A stretch of DNA of 53,125 bases from Candidatus Ligilactobacillus excrementigallinarum (GCA_019114385.1 DXFP01000010.1:1-53125); one strand, 5' to 3'; numbered from the stretch's first letter, positions 8,904-17,902 are shown. The notes: generated from the letters alone by a model not told the origin. Numbers and translations: made by a program.

Positions 8904-9225
8904 TTTTTTCTCCATTAATAATTATTGCCTGACAAAACATACAGCCATCACCCTCAATACGTGAGCCAAAAAATTCTGTGCAAATATGGAAACCATCATG
9001 GTATAGCTTTTTCAAATTAGATAAGCCATGACCACTCTTATTTTTCTTATTATGATGTTCCAATTCATTCAAACGTTCACGCAAATGAGTATTTTCCACT
9101 TCAAGTTGTGTATTTCGTTCAAGCACTTGAGTCATTTCATCCCGCATTGACGCTAATAATTGTGACATTTCAAGTGTTTGGGCCTCCATTTTTTCAAAAT
9201 TATCGTATAATTCTCCCTTATCCAT
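8884..9225 (-). CDS. yabA: Replication initiation control protein YabA
   Basis: YabA binds DnaA and the sliding clamp and restrains re-initiation. The protein is 113 residues. An N-terminal leucine-zipper coiled coil covers about residues 5-60, then a basic hinge (KKNKSGHG), then the C-terminal domain LKKLYHDGFHICTEFFGS with the zinc ligands His-Ile-Cys and CMFC. I chose ATG 9225 (MDKGEL) because the family begins MDKKEL. ATG 9234 is only three codons upstream. It lies between holB (12 bases away) and rsmI (overlapping), its standard place. Confidence 0.95.
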   Translation of the reverse strand: MDKGELYDNFEKMEAQTLEMSQLLASMRDEMTQVLERNTQLEVENTHLRERLNELEHHNKKNKSGHGLSNLKKLYHDGFHICTEFFGSRIEGDGCMFCQAIIINGEKNDNTTN

Positions 9226-9236
9226 ACTCTTCATTC

Positions 9237-10235
9237 CTATCTGTTTTGATAAAGTTGATTTAGTTTTAATGTCAATGCTTCAAGTACATTTTGAAAATTA
9301 ACATTTACCGCTAATTGATTCCAACAATTTAAAATTGCTTCAATTCCTTGAGTTATTTGTTCGACAGTCAAGAACTGACTTAAGGATGCTAATTCAGATT
9401 GATATTTACTAAAAATAATAGGCTGATTTGCTTGAAATTTTAACATTAACAAATCGCGATTTATTAATAACATCAATTCTAACAGCCGCTCCTGCATTTG
9501 TTGATTTTCAATCAATGGCATCAATTTAGTTTGAATCCAAACAAATGAGCGCCAGTCACCCTTTAAAATTAATTTTAACCAGTTTGCAACCTCTGAAACT
9601 AATTTTTGAAAATGTTCATCATTTCCTAAAGTAATCAAATCATCAAAGTTTGCATTTAAGTGAACTAAGATTCTTGCAAGCGATGCTGGAATTTCATGCT
9701 GCTCAAGTTTTTCTGCCAATTCATCTGCATTTAAATCTTGTAATTCAACAACTTGGCAGCGAGAAATTATCGTTGGCAAAATCTGATTAGGATGACTAGT
9801 AAGCAAAAAAGCCGTAATCTCACCCACAGGCTCTTCAATAAATTTCAGCAAACTATTTGCTGCACTGTTGGTCATTTTCTCTGCATTCTGGATAATAAAG
9901 ACTTTTCGATTGCTTTCTAATCCGCTTTTAGTAAATTCAGCTTTCAAATAGCGCATTTGATCAACTTTAATTGTCCGTCCATCAGGAACAATGCGGACAA
10001 CATCTGGATGTTCATTTTCAGCGATTCGTTGACATTCATTACATTGTAAACAAGGAAAACCATTTGAATTAGGATGCTCGCAAAAGATCCCTTGAGCAAC
10101 CCAAACTGCTAATGCTAACTTGCCTACACCTGCATTCCCTGTAAATAAGTAAGCATGAGCAAGACGATTTTGCTGAATCAATTGTGCAAAGTGCTGCGTT
10201 AAATGTGCTTGAATTTTTGTTATATCCTGCTCCAT
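9237..10235 (-). CDS. holB: DNA polymerase III delta' subunit HolB
   Basis: Delta' is the stator of the clamp loader. The protein is 332 residues. Residues 30-50 carry a P-loop-like FTGNAGVGK. A four-cysteine zinc module (C...CLQCNEC) follows near residues 52-68. EKMTNSAANSLLKFIEEP and TIISRCQ (the SRC motif) are present, with the helical collar domain after about residue 210. It starts nine bases after darA with AGGTGA as ribosome site. The operon reads tmk-darA-holB-yabA-rsmI. Confidence 0.96.
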   Translation of the reverse strand: MEQDITKIQAHLTQHFAQLIQQNRLAHAYLFTGNAGVGKLALAVWVAQGIFCEHPNSNGFPCLQCNECQRIAENEHPDVVRIVPDGRTIKVDQMRYLKAEFTKSGLESNRKVFIIQNAEKMTNSAANSLLKFIEEPVGEITAFLLTSHPNQILPTIISRCQVVELQDLNADELAEKLEQHEIPASLARILVHLNANFDDLITLGNDEHFQKLVSEVANWLKLILKGDWRSFVWIQTKLMPLIENQQMQERLLELMLLINRDLLMLKFQANQPIIFSKYQSELASLSQFLTVEQITQGIEAILNCWNQLAVNVNFQNVLEALTLKLNQLYQNR

Positions 10236-10243
10236 TTGATCAC

Positions 10244-10576
10244 CTAAAATTGTTTAAATTGTTCAACATTAATTACAAATACGGTTGCTCCGCCAATATT
10301 AACTTGTCTAGGATAATTATTATGCATTCCTTCAACATGTGTATCTAAAGTTACTGGCGGTGTAATAAACTTTTTTCGTTTTTTTGAAACATGCTTAATA
10401 ATTTGGAATACTTCATCAAGTCGCTGATCATCAATTCCAATTAAAAAAGTAGAGTTGCCCGCACGTAAAAAACTGCCGCTTGAAGCTAGTTTAGTGGCAC
10501 GGACATTATGCTCAATAAACTGGTTACTTAACCGATCACTATCTTTATCTTGAACAATCGCAATTACTAATTTCAT
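10244..10576 (-). CDS. darA: Cyclic-di-AMP-binding PII-like protein DarA (YaaQ/PstA)
   Basis: A 110-residue member of the DUF970/PII-like family that binds c-di-AMP as a trimer. Its downstream partner is unknown. Diagnostic segments are MKLVIAIVQDKDSDRLSNQF, the glycine-rich ligand loop LASSGSFLRAGNSTFLIGI (about residues 30-48) and the C-terminal strand GGATVFVINVEQF. The gene is three bases after tmk and nine bases before holB, its conserved operon position. Confidence 0.95.
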   Translation of the reverse strand: MKLVIAIVQDKDSDRLSNQFIEHNVRATKLASSGSFLRAGNSTFLIGIDDQRLDEVFQIIKHVSKKRKKFITPPVTLDTHVEGMHNNYPRQVNIGGATVFVINVEQFKQF

Positions 10577-10579
10577 TAT

Positions 10580-11221
10580 TTATCCCTTTAAGCCTAAAAA
10601 TTCTTTAATTATTGCTAATACTTCTGCTTTAACTTCTTCAATTGAACGACTGGCATCAACTACTTTAATCCGATTTGGATTTTCTTGGGCTAATTTTAAA
10701 TATCCCGAATGCACACGCTCATAAAAATCTATTTGTTCTTCATCTAATCGATTAACTTCATCTTGACGATTTTGTTGAATTCGTGCCAGTCCAACTTGTG
10801 GTTCAACTTCAAAATAAATTGTTAAATCAGGAGTTAAGCCATCAGTTGCAAATTCGTTAATTGCTGCAATCTTTTGCATTCCAATTTCACGTCCTGCACC
10901 CTGATATACCAAAGAACTGTCTACATAACGGTCACTTAAAACTAATTGACCAGCATCTAACGCAGGTAAAACAGTCTCAACTAAATGCTGTCTTCGTGCA
11001 GCGGCATATAATAAGGCTTCTGTGCGTGCATCCATTGCAGTATTCTGTTTTGATAAGATAATTTCTCGAATTGCTTCAGAAATTCGGTTGCCGCCTGGTT
11101 CACGAGTATAAATAAACTGGTCTTTCATTACAGTTTGATTCAAAAATTCAATTACTTTCCAGATGATTGTCGTTTTCCCTGAACCATCTAAGCCTTCAAA
11201 TGTAATAAATTTGCCGCTCAC
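10580..11221 (-). CDS. tmk: Thymidylate kinase Tmk
   Basis: Tmk phosphorylates dTMP to dTDP. The protein is 213 residues. It has the P-loop FEGLDGSGKTT (residues 8-18), the DRYVDSSLVYQGAGR segment that includes the DRY/H substrate motif, and the TREPGG motif. The start is GTG, with AGGAG seven bases upstream. A sigma-A promoter at 11254-11283 begins the tmk-darA-holB-yabA-rsmI operon. Confidence 0.97.
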   Translation of the reverse strand: MSGKFITFEGLDGSGKTTIIWKVIEFLNQTVMKDQFIYTREPGGNRISEAIREIILSKQNTAMDARTEALLYAAARRQHLVETVLPALDAGQLVLSDRYVDSSLVYQGAGREIGMQKIAAINEFATDGLTPDLTIYFEVEPQVGLARIQQNRQDEVNRLDEEQIDFYERVHSGYLKLAQENPNRIKVVDASRSIEEVKAEVLAIIKEFLGLKG

Positions 11222-11253
11222 GGTACCACTCCTAATTTAATTTATATATTTTA

Positions 11254-11283
11254 ATTGTACTTTAAAATGAATTATTTCAGCAA
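11254..11283 (-). promoter_or_regulatory. tmk operon promoter
   Basis: On the minus strand, -35 TTGCTG (11278-11283) and -10 TACAAT (11254-11259) are separated by 18 bases. It lies just after the terminator of the preceding operon. Confidence 0.7.
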
Positions 11284-11314
11284 CTACTTTTTCACTTAAT
11301 CATCATAAATTTAT

Positions 11315-11359
11315 AAAAAAGAAGACCTGCAAAATTACCATTCTATCTTGCATGTCTTC
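11315..11359 (-). terminator. Intrinsic terminator after yaaL
   Basis: Arms GAAGACATGCAA and TTGCAGGTCTTC (plus-strand positions 11348-11359 and 11321-11332) pair over 12 bp with one mismatch and are followed by TTTTTT. It ends the dnaX-recR-yaaL operon and overlaps the yaaL stop codon. Confidence 0.9.
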
Positions 11360-11619
11360 TATCTTACAATTACAGATTCTTGAATTTTGGCTTTTACCTT
11401 CCGCTTTTTGGCTTCTCGGAAAAGGAATTCAAACTTAGCTTTAGCCAACTGTTCATTTACGAGATAGTCTTCAGTTGACATTGTTGCTAATAAATCATCA
11501 TTATTTCTAATGTTATCCCATTCATCTTTTGCTAACTCAATATCAGCAAGTAATTTACGATCATATTGCTTTTTCAAAGATTCTTTATTAACCTTTTTCT
11601 TTTTTCCAAATCCAAACAT
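11359..11619 (-). CDS. yaaL: DUF2508 family protein YaaL
   Basis: A small (86-residue), highly charged, probably helical cytosolic protein. The N-terminus MFGFGKKKK and the motif EDYLVNEQLAKAKFEFLFREAKKR are typical of YaaL. Its function is unknown. Its ATG overlaps the recR stop by one base (TAATG), so the two are translationally coupled. The gene ends the dnaX-recR-yaaL operon, as in Bacillus. Confidence 0.9.
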   Translation of the reverse strand: MFGFGKKKKVNKESLKKQYDRKLLADIELAKDEWDNIRNNDDLLATMSTEDYLVNEQLAKAKFEFLFREAKKRKVKAKIQESVIVR

Positions 11620-12218
11620 TATAATTCTGTCCGCCCTTCAATTGCCTTAAATAAGGTCATCTCATCTGCATATTCAATATCGCTGCCAACTGCTAAGCCA
11701 TGAGCTAAACGTGTTACTTTAACCCCAGCTGGTTTAATTAACCGTGCAATATATGAAGCAGTGGCTTCCCCTTCCGGAGTTGCATTTGTTGCTAAAATTA
11801 CTTCCTTTATGGCTTCATTTTTTTGCAGCCGAGTAATTAAGCTGCGAACATTGATATCTTCTGGTCCCTTGCCATCAATTGGAGATAAAACGCCATGCAA
11901 AACATGATACAAGCCATGGTATTCCCGCATTTTTTCTAAAGACATCACATCTTTAGGCTGCTCAACTACAATCACTTGGCTTTGATCGCGTGACTTATCT
12001 GCACAAATCACACATGGATCGTTTTCAGTAATATTCCCACAGATACTACAATAATGAAGATCTTTTTTAGCCGAAATCAATGCTTTTGAAAAAGATTCAA
12101 CGTCCTTTTCATCCATATCTAGTGTGAAAAAGGCTAATCTAGTAGCAGTTTTACTACCGATTCCGGGTAATTTCATATAACTATCGATCAATTTCGCAAT
12201 TGGTTCTGGATATTGCAC
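11619..12218 (-). CDS. recR: Recombination protein RecR
   Basis: RecR works with RecF/RecO to load RecA at gaps. The protein is 199 residues. An N-terminal helix-hairpin-helix ([16 protein letters not shown]) is followed by the zinc finger [16 protein letters not shown] (about residues 57-72) and the Toprim domain ([29 protein letters not shown]). The start is GTG, with GGAGG eight bases upstream. It is only 17 bases from dnaX. The ybaB/ebfC gene that normally stands between dnaX and recR is not here. Confidence 0.97.
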   Translation of the reverse strand: MQYPEPIAKLIDSYMKLPGIGSKTATRLAFFTLDMDEKDVESFSKALISAKKDLHYCSICGNITENDPCVICADKSRDQSQVIVVEQPKDVMSLEKMREYHGLYHVLHGVLSPIDGKGPEDINVRSLITRLQKNEAIKEVILATNATPEGEATASYIARLIKPAGVKVTRLAHGLAVGSDIEYADEMTLFKAIEGRTEL

Positions 12219-12235
12219 TTAATTTACCTCCTTTA

Positions 12236-13954
12236 TTAATCTTCTTCAACATCAATATTTTCTTTTCCAAATAATTCCTGTGCTTTAGTAATAATTTCAG
12301 GGGTTTGTTCTGAATTTTCTTCCGGTGATGCTTGCGAACTATCATCCTTTGATTGACGTTTATTTAAATAATCTTTGCGAATCTTCAACCATTGATCATT
12401 TGGTAAGAAAATTAAATTCAACTGTTGATCAACTAACCTGCTTAACCCATTTGTTAATGCATCTTGTAATTCCTGATCTTCAATTGCTTTTTGACATAAA
12501 TATGGATACTGGAATCCAATTACTACTCCTTCATCACTAGCGGCAACTGGCTTACTGACATTCATAATTGCTCGTTGAGGAACCGTTAGCATATTAATTA
12601 AATCTGGCCAAATTTGTTGGAACCGATTTAATGCTTTACGAGTAGCATTATTTAAAACTTCATTTACCTTATCATAATTGACCTTAACTTCGATTACCTT
12701 GGTGCGATTGGTTGCTGCCGCTTTCCGCTTAACTTGTGGTTGCACTGGCTGAGTTTGCAAACTATTTAATTGACTTTGTAATTGGTGAATTTGATTCATC
12801 AATTGATCAATGCGTGCATCTGCTTGAGTCGTCGGCTGAACTGAAGTCGTATTTTGCACTTGCGACTGCTTTTTCAAAGTCGAAAGCTTAACTGTCAAAA
12901 CCTCCAGATAAATTGATGTATGAGATGTAAAGCGCATATTTTCTTGCTGTTCATTTAACACATCAATCATTTGATACAGCAATTCTGGTGCCAATTGACT
13001 AGCAAAATCTTTAAAATCATCATCAAGCATTCCTAATTCGGATTCCGCTAACATTTCTGGTGATTGTTGATATAATAATAAATCACGACAATATTCAATC
13101 AAGTCTTCAATAATTCGTACTGCATCCTTACCATCCGCCAATAATTGATGGATAATCTGCAAGCCTGTTGGCACATCTTTTTCAACAACTGCCTTTAAAT
13201 AATTAAGTAAATCCGTCTTTGTAACGCTGCCAGTTACCATTAAGGCATTGTCCAAAGTCACTTCATCATTTCCAAATGAAATTACTTGGTCCAAAATACT
13301 CAAAGCATCGCGCATCCCGCCTTCAGCAGCCTTTGCGATTACTTTCAAGGCCTGATCATCATATGGAATTTTAGTTTGGCCTAAAATGTATTCCATGCGC
13401 TTTAAAATGGTTGCAGCTGTAATTCTCTTAAAATCAAATCGTTGCGTTCGCGAAATAATAGTCGCCGGGATTTTATGCGGTTCAGTAGTTGCCAAAATAA
13501 AAATTACATTTGCAGGTGGTTCTTCTAAAGTCTTCAACAAGGCATTAAAAGCTCCCGTTGATAACATATGAACTTCATCAATAATATAAATTTTATAGTC
13601 CGCTTGGGTAGGGGCGTACTTCACTTTATCGCGAATATCACGAATTTCCTCAACCCCATTATTTGAGGCCGCATCAATTTCTAAGACGTCGTTCAAACTT
13701 CCATTCGTAATTGCCTTGCAAATTTCGCATTGATTGCATGGTTCACCATCTTTTTGGTGATGGCAGTTGATTGCCTTCGCAAAAATTTTAGCAGTTGAAG
13801 TTTTACCTGTTCCACGCGGTCCTGTAAATAAATAAGCATGCGAGGTTTGATTTAACGCTACAGCATTACGCAAGGTTTGGGTAATCATTTCTTGACCAAC
13901 CACGTCTTCAAACCGTTGCGGACGCCATGTCCGATATAAAGCTTGATATGCCAT
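12236..13954 (-). CDS. dnaX: DNA polymerase III subunits gamma and tau (DnaX)
   Basis: DnaX is the clamp-loader motor. The protein is 572 residues. It has Walker A GPRGTGKTSTAK (about residues 45-56), the zinc module CHHQKDGEPCNQCEIC, Walker B DEVHMLS and the sensor region SRTQRF. A Gln-rich, low-complexity linker near residues 375-415 leads to a tau-type C-terminal domain. I start it at ATG 13954 (MAYQALYR) behind GGAGG, not at 13975. No promoter is visible between it and the SRP RNA terminator, so read-through from the SRP unit is possible. Confidence 0.96.
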   Translation of the reverse strand: MAYQALYRTWRPQRFEDVVGQEMITQTLRNAVALNQTSHAYLFTGPRGTGKTSTAKIFAKAINCHHQKDGEPCNQCEICKAITNGSLNDVLEIDAASNNGVEEIRDIRDKVKYAPTQADYKIYIIDEVHMLSTGAFNALLKTLEEPPANVIFILATTEPHKIPATIISRTQRFDFKRITAATILKRMEYILGQTKIPYDDQALKVIAKAAEGGMRDALSILDQVISFGNDEVTLDNALMVTGSVTKTDLLNYLKAVVEKDVPTGLQIIHQLLADGKDAVRIIEDLIEYCRDLLLYQQSPEMLAESELGMLDDDFKDFASQLAPELLYQMIDVLNEQQENMRFTSHTSIYLEVLTVKLSTLKKQSQVQNTTSVQPTTQADARIDQLMNQIHQLQSQLNSLQTQPVQPQVKRKAAATNRTKVIEVKVNYDKVNEVLNNATRKALNRFQQIWPDLINMLTVPQRAIMNVSKPVAASDEGVVIGFQYPYLCQKAIEDQELQDALTNGLSRLVDQQLNLIFLPNDQWLKIRKDYLNKRQSKDDSSQASPEENSEQTPEIITKAQELFGKENIDVEED

Positions 13955-13988
13955 TGTGAAGAGTCCCTCCTTCATTGTTCTAAATCAC

Positions 13989-14020
13989 TAAAAAAAATCT
14001 CCCGATCAAAAGACCGAGAG
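13989..14020 (-). terminator. Terminator of the SRP RNA gene
   Basis: On the minus strand, CTCTCGGTC, loop TTTT and GATCGGGAG form a 9-bp stem with G-U pairs, followed by a run of eight T. Confidence 0.9.
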
Positions 14021-14032
14021 CTCAATATTCTA

Positions 14033-14125
14033 ATCAACTTAAGACACATACCGAACAAAACTTAGTGCTGCTTCCTTCCGGACCTGACACGATTCGTTAA
14101 GACGATATTGTCTTAAGGCCTTACG
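14033..14125 (-). ncRNA. ffs: Signal recognition particle RNA, short (4.5S-like) form
   Basis: The universally conserved domain IV is present on the minus strand as TCAGGTCCGGAAGGAAGCAG. The flanks CTTAAGACA (14110-14118) and TGTCTTAAG pair to close the RNA. The size of about 90 bases indicates the short form without an Alu domain. It lies between tadA and dnaX, the same place as the Bacillus scr gene. The ends are estimated from the closing helix. A terminator follows at once. Confidence 0.92.
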
Positions 14126-14171
14126 GCACTATTTATAATACCGTAAATCTAATAAAAAATCCAGTCTTTTT

Positions 14172-14639
14172 TTATTTTTTTCGTGCTTTTTCGAAAAAAG
14201 TTTGCAAAAGAATGCTGCATTGCTCTTTCAAAATTCCTTTTTTTACCTTTGCAGTGTGGTTTAGTCGAGGATCATTTAACCAATTAGCAAGAGTTCCTGC
14301 CATTCCTGCCTTTAAATCAGCCGCCCCGTAATAAACTTCTTCGATTCTACTATTAATAATTGCCCCACAACACATTGGGCAAGGCTCTAAAGTAACAAAT
14401 AAAGCACAATTATCCAACCGCCAACTATCCAGTTTTTGATTAGCCGTTTCTATTGCTCTTAATTCTGCATGATCACTTGCTTTATGCGAATGTTCACGTA
14501 AATTATATCCACTACCAATAATTCTGCCATCTTTAACCACAACGCAACCAATTGGAACTTCGTCTAATGCAAGCGCCTTTTGTGCCTCTGCAATTGCTGC
14601 TTGCATAAAATATTCTGCTTCTGTTTGAGTATACTTCAT
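14172..14639 (-). CDS. tadA: tRNA adenosine-34 deaminase TadA
   Basis: TadA converts A34 to inosine in the anticodon of tRNA-Arg(ACG), and in some Firmicutes also in tRNA-Leu(AAG). The protein is 155 residues. The zinc and catalytic motifs HAELRAI (His/Glu, about residues 58-64) and PCPMCCGAI (about residues 88-96) are intact. Its ATG overlaps the methyltransferase stop by one base. The window also encodes a tRNA-Leu with an AAG anticodon (43284-43368), a likely second substrate. Confidence 0.96.
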   Translation of the reverse strand: MKYTQTEAEYFMQAAIAEAQKALALDEVPIGCVVVKDGRIIGSGYNLREHSHKASDHAELRAIETANQKLDSWRLDNCALFVTLEPCPMCCGAIINSRIEEVYYGAADLKAGMAGTLANWLNDPRLNHTAKVKKGILKEQCSILLQTFFEKARKK

Positions 14640-15256
14640 TAATTTTCCTTCATACTTTGTAAAATTTGATATCCTTTATTACGCATAATTAATTGGCAAT
14701 TGCCGAAAACTTCTTCCATTTTCTTTTTAGCAGAAGCTGCACCTTGTTTTTTCTGAATTACAATTGTCAATGTTCCATTTTCAACTAAATGTTCTGTTGC
14801 TCCACTCAAAATTTGATGCACAATTTTTTTACCTGCACGAATTGGCGGATTTGAAATGATGGCATCGAAATCATGGGCTTGAACTTGATCATACACGTTT
14901 GATTGATAAATGACTGCATTTTGAATTTGATTAAGTTGTGCATTTTTCTTTGCTAATTCCAACGCTAAGTTATTTACATCCACCATTTCCACTTTGGCTT
15001 GCGGATATTTTTTGGCAATAGCTAACCCTAATGGTCCGTACCCGCAGCCAACATCTAAAAGTTTGCCATGAAAATCACTTAAAGTTTGGCTTTTTTCTAA
15101 TGCATTCAACAAAGTACGTGAACCAAAATCCACCGTATGTTTTGAAAATACACCGTTATCGGTCTCAAATTGGAATTGATTTCCCATTAATTCAAAATTC
15201 CAATCGCGTATCTGATGCTTAACATCTGGATTTTCAGAATAATAATAATTAGTCAA
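14639..15256 (-). CDS. Class I SAM-dependent methyltransferase, RsmC-like (YbxB family)
   Basis: The protein is 205 residues. It has the SAM-binding motif LLDVGCGYGPLGLAIA (about residues 67-82), an acidic second strand (VDVNNLALELAKKN) and the catalytic SNPPIRAGK motif (about residues 134-142). The NPP motif marks amino-group methylation of G in rRNA, as in RsmC (m2G1207). The exact target is inferred only from the family. It overlaps tadA by one base and is probably cotranscribed with it. It has a weak ribosome site (GGAGAAAAAA). Confidence 0.88.
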   Translation of the reverse strand: MTNYYYSENPDVKHQIRDWNFELMGNQFQFETDNGVFSKHTVDFGSRTLLNALEKSQTLSDFHGKLLDVGCGYGPLGLAIAKKYPQAKVEMVDVNNLALELAKKNAQLNQIQNAVIYQSNVYDQVQAHDFDAIISNPPIRAGKKIVHQILSGATEHLVENGTLTIVIQKKQGAASAKKKMEEVFGNCQLIMRNKGYQILQSMKEN

Positions 15257-15344
15257 TTTTTTCTCCTACTTTCTCTACAAATTATAATACGAATTTTCAA
15301 AATCAAAAGCAAATACTTGATATTTCGACAAATTCAATTAAATA

Positions 15345-15385
15345 CAATATATATACTTGACAAAACTATCTTTTACTATATATTG
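15345..15385 (+). promoter_or_regulatory. Tandem NrdR boxes
   Basis: The core CTATATATTG (15376-15385) matches the NrdR box core exactly. A second, weaker core CAATATATAT (15345-15354) lies 31 bp upstream, centre to centre. NrdR boxes typically come in pairs about 31-32 bp apart. Box 2 overlaps the -35 region, so ATP/dATP-dependent NrdR repression of nrdHEIF is expected. The nrdR gene is not in this window. Confidence 0.85.
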
Positions 15386-15411
15386 TATTTATTTTCAAAA
15401 GTGTGTATACT
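15383..15411 (+). promoter_or_regulatory. nrdHEIF promoter
   Basis: -35 TTGTAT (15383-15388), 17-base spacer, -10 TATACT (15406-15411) with an upstream TG extension (TGTGTATACT). The -35 overlaps NrdR box 2. Confidence 0.8.
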
Positions 15412-15453
15412 TTCATGACGTACACAAAATAAATTTTGAAAGAAGATTAGACA

Positions 15454-15687
15454 ATGAATTTAGTATTATTTACCAAAAATAACTGCATCCAATGCAAGAT
15501 GACTAAACGCTTCCTTGAAGAAAATCAGATTTCATTTACAGAGCATAATATTTCACAAGAGCCTGAATATATTAATTATTTAAAAGAGAAAGGATTCCAA
15601 AGTGTGCCCGTGCTTGAAAGAAATGCTGAGCCAATCATTAATGGTTTCCGACCAGATCAATTAAAACAATTACTTGCAACACATTAA
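15454..15687 (+). CDS. nrdH: Glutaredoxin-like protein NrdH
   Basis: NrdH is the thioredoxin-reductase-dependent electron donor of class Ib ribonucleotide reductase. The protein is 77 residues, as usual. The redox site is CIQC (residues 11-14), followed by the MTKRFLEE helix. QSVPVL has the conserved cis-Pro, and NGFRPDQLKQL ends the fold. It is first gene of nrdHEIF, with the NrdR-controlled promoter just upstream. Confidence 0.96.
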   Translation: MNLVLFTKNNCIQCKMTKRFLEENQISFTEHNISQEPEYINYLKEKGFQSVPVLERNAEPIINGFRPDQLKQLLATH

Positions 15688-15709
15688 TTAACGAAAGCGG
15701 GGAGTTCTT

Positions 15710-17884
15710 GTGGGTATTAAAGATATCGATATCAGCGAAGTAACTTATTTTGACTTAAATAATCAAATCAACATCCCAGTTGATAATAAAATTCCACTTG
15801 AAAAAGATAAGGAGGCCTTGGAAGCCTTCTTAAATGAAAATGTTAATCCTAATATGAAGCACTTTTCTTCTTTAAAGGAGCGCTTTTCATATTTAATTAA
15901 ACATAACTATCTTGAGAAAGATTTTATTGAAAAATATAATTTTGATTTCATAAAAAAATTATATGCATACCTTTATGATCAACATTTCCATTTTCAATCT
16001 TTTATGGCAGCATATAAATTTTTTAACCAATATGCTTTAAAAACAAATGATGGCCAATTTTACTTAGAAAATTATGAAGACAAAATTGCAGTCAATGCGT
16101 TATATATGGCAAACGGCGATGAACAACTCGCCATGGATTTAGCTGATGAATTAATCCATCAACGCTACCAACCAGCAACTCCTACCTTTTTGAATGTTGG
16201 GCGGAAACGCCGGGGAGAATTTGTCTCATGCTTCTTATTACAACCTACCGATGATATGAACTCAATTGGCCGCTGCATTAACTCTGCACTTCAGCTATCT
16301 AAAATTGGCGGCGGTGTTGGCATCACCTTGAATAATTTACGGAGTGCTGGTGCCCCAATTAAGGGAATCGAAAATGCAGCCTCTGGGGTCGTTCCAGTTA
16401 TGAAACTGCTTGAAGACAGCTTTTCGTATTCTAATCAATTAGGTCAACGCCAAGGTGCCGGAGTAGTATACCTCAGTGTCTTTCATCCAGATATCATCGA
16501 CTTTTTAGCTACTAAAAAAGAAAATGCTGATGAAAAAGTCCGGGTAAAAACCCTTTCTTTAGGTGTAATTGTGCCTGATAAATTTTATCAGCTAGTACGA
16601 GATAATGCAGAAATGTATCTCTTCGAACCATATGACGTTGAAAAAGAATATGGGGTTCCATTCTCATACGTTGATATCACCAAAGAATATCAAAATATGG
16701 TTGATAATCCTAAAATTCATAAAACTAAAATCATGGCACGAGACTTAGAAGAAGAAATCAGTAAATTACAACAAGAATCTGGTTACCCTTATATCGTAAA
16801 TATCGATACCATGAATAAAGCGAATCCGATTAACGGTAAAATTATCATGAGTAATCTTTGTTCTGAAATCGCTCAAATTCAACGGCCTTCAAAAATTAAT
16901 GATTTACAAGAATATGAAGTGCTTGGAACTGATGTCAGTTGTAATTTAGGTTCAACCAATATCGTGAATTTAATGGCTTCTCCAAATTTTGGAAAATCCG
17001 TAGAAACAATGATGCGAGCCTTAACCTTTGTCTCTGATCAAGGAAATGCTAAGGTCGTCCCTTCAATTTACGAAGGAAATCGACTCTCACATTCTGTTGG
17101 TTTAGGCGCGATGGGATTACATGCCTTTTTAGCTAAAAATCATATTGAATACGGCTCTCCTGAATCAATCGAATTTACCAGCGTGTACTTTATGCTGTTA
17201 AATTACTGGACATTAGTTGCATCAAATAAAATTGCTCGAGAACGCCAAGAAACATTTTATGAATTTGAAAAAAGCACATATGCAGACGGTTCGTATTTTG
17301 ATCAATATGTAACTCAAGATTTTCGTCCGCAAAATCCACGCGTCAAAGAATTATTTGCAGGAATTTTTCTTCCTAGTCCTGCCGATTGGGAAAAATTGAA
17401 AGCTAAAGTAATGCAAGATGGGTTGTATAATGCTTATCGCATGGCAGTTGCTCCAACCGGTTCAATTTCGTATGTCGGCAATACTACTGCTTCACTCCAG
17501 CCAATTATTCAACGCGTCGAAGAACGGCAAGAAGGCAAAATCGGAAAAGTTTACTATCCAGCAGCCTATCTATCAACTGATACCTTGCCATATTATCAGT
17601 CAGCATACGACTTAGATATGCGCAAGATGATCGATGTTTATGCTGCCGCTCAAAAACATGTTGATCAAGCCATCTCGATTACACTTTATTTCAAATCGAC
17701 AATTAAAGAAGGCTTATATCCTTGGAAAGATGGACGTACAACTAAGATGACAACCCGTGATTTATCAATTATTCGTAATTATGCCTGGCATAAAGGAATC
17801 AAGAGTCTATACTACGTCCGCACATATACTGATGACGGTTCAGAAGCATTTAGTGTAAACGAGTGTGAAAGCTGCTCAATTTAA
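15710..17884 (+). CDS. nrdE: Class Ib ribonucleotide reductase, large subunit NrdE
   Basis: NrdE reduces ribonucleoside diphosphates. The protein is 724 residues. The N-terminal cone is the short class Ib form, without an ATP-cone activity domain. The first catalytic Cys is in RGEFVSCFLL (about residue 178). The loop SNLCSEIAQ holds the radical-site Cys and its Glu partner. ATP/substrate loops GGGVGITLNN and APTGSISYVGN are present. The tail ends NECESCSI, with the shuttling CxxC that NrdH reduces. The start is GTG behind GGGGAG. It is 22 bases after nrdH. Confidence 0.97.
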   Translation: MGIKDIDISEVTYFDLNNQINIPVDNKIPLEKDKEALEAFLNENVNPNMKHFSSLKERFSYLIKHNYLEKDFIEKYNFDFIKKLYAYLYDQHFHFQSFMAAYKFFNQYALKTNDGQFYLENYEDKIAVNALYMANGDEQLAMDLADELIHQRYQPATPTFLNVGRKRRGEFVSCFLLQPTDDMNSIGRCINSALQLSKIGGGVGITLNNLRSAGAPIKGIENAASGVVPVMKLLEDSFSYSNQLGQRQGAGVVYLSVFHPDIIDFLATKKENADEKVRVKTLSLGVIVPDKFYQLVRDNAEMYLFEPYDVEKEYGVPFSYVDITKEYQNMVDNPKIHKTKIMARDLEEEISKLQQESGYPYIVNIDTMNKANPINGKIIMSNLCSEIAQIQRPSKINDLQEYEVLGTDVSCNLGSTNIVNLMASPNFGKSVETMMRALTFVSDQGNAKVVPSIYEGNRLSHSVGLGAMGLHAFLAKNHIEYGSPESIEFTSVYFMLLNYWTLVASNKIARERQETFYEFEKSTYADGSYFDQYVTQDFRPQNPRVKELFAGIFLPSPADWEKLKAKVMQDGLYNAYRMAVAPTGSISYVGNTTASLQPIIQRVEERQEGKIGKVYYPAAYLSTDTLPYYQSAYDLDMRKMIDVYAAAQKHVDQAISITLYFKSTIKEGLYPWKDGRTTKMTTRDLSIIRNYAWHKGIKSLYYVRTYTDDGSEAFSVNECESCSI

Positions 17885-17902
17885 CTTAAGAAGGAATATT
17901 AA

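Noticed and set aside
15215..15418. 67-residue open frame on the plus strand before nrdH
   Set aside because: It is an AT-rich, Ile-heavy stretch over the NrdR boxes and promoter, antisense to the methyltransferase start, with no ribosome site.
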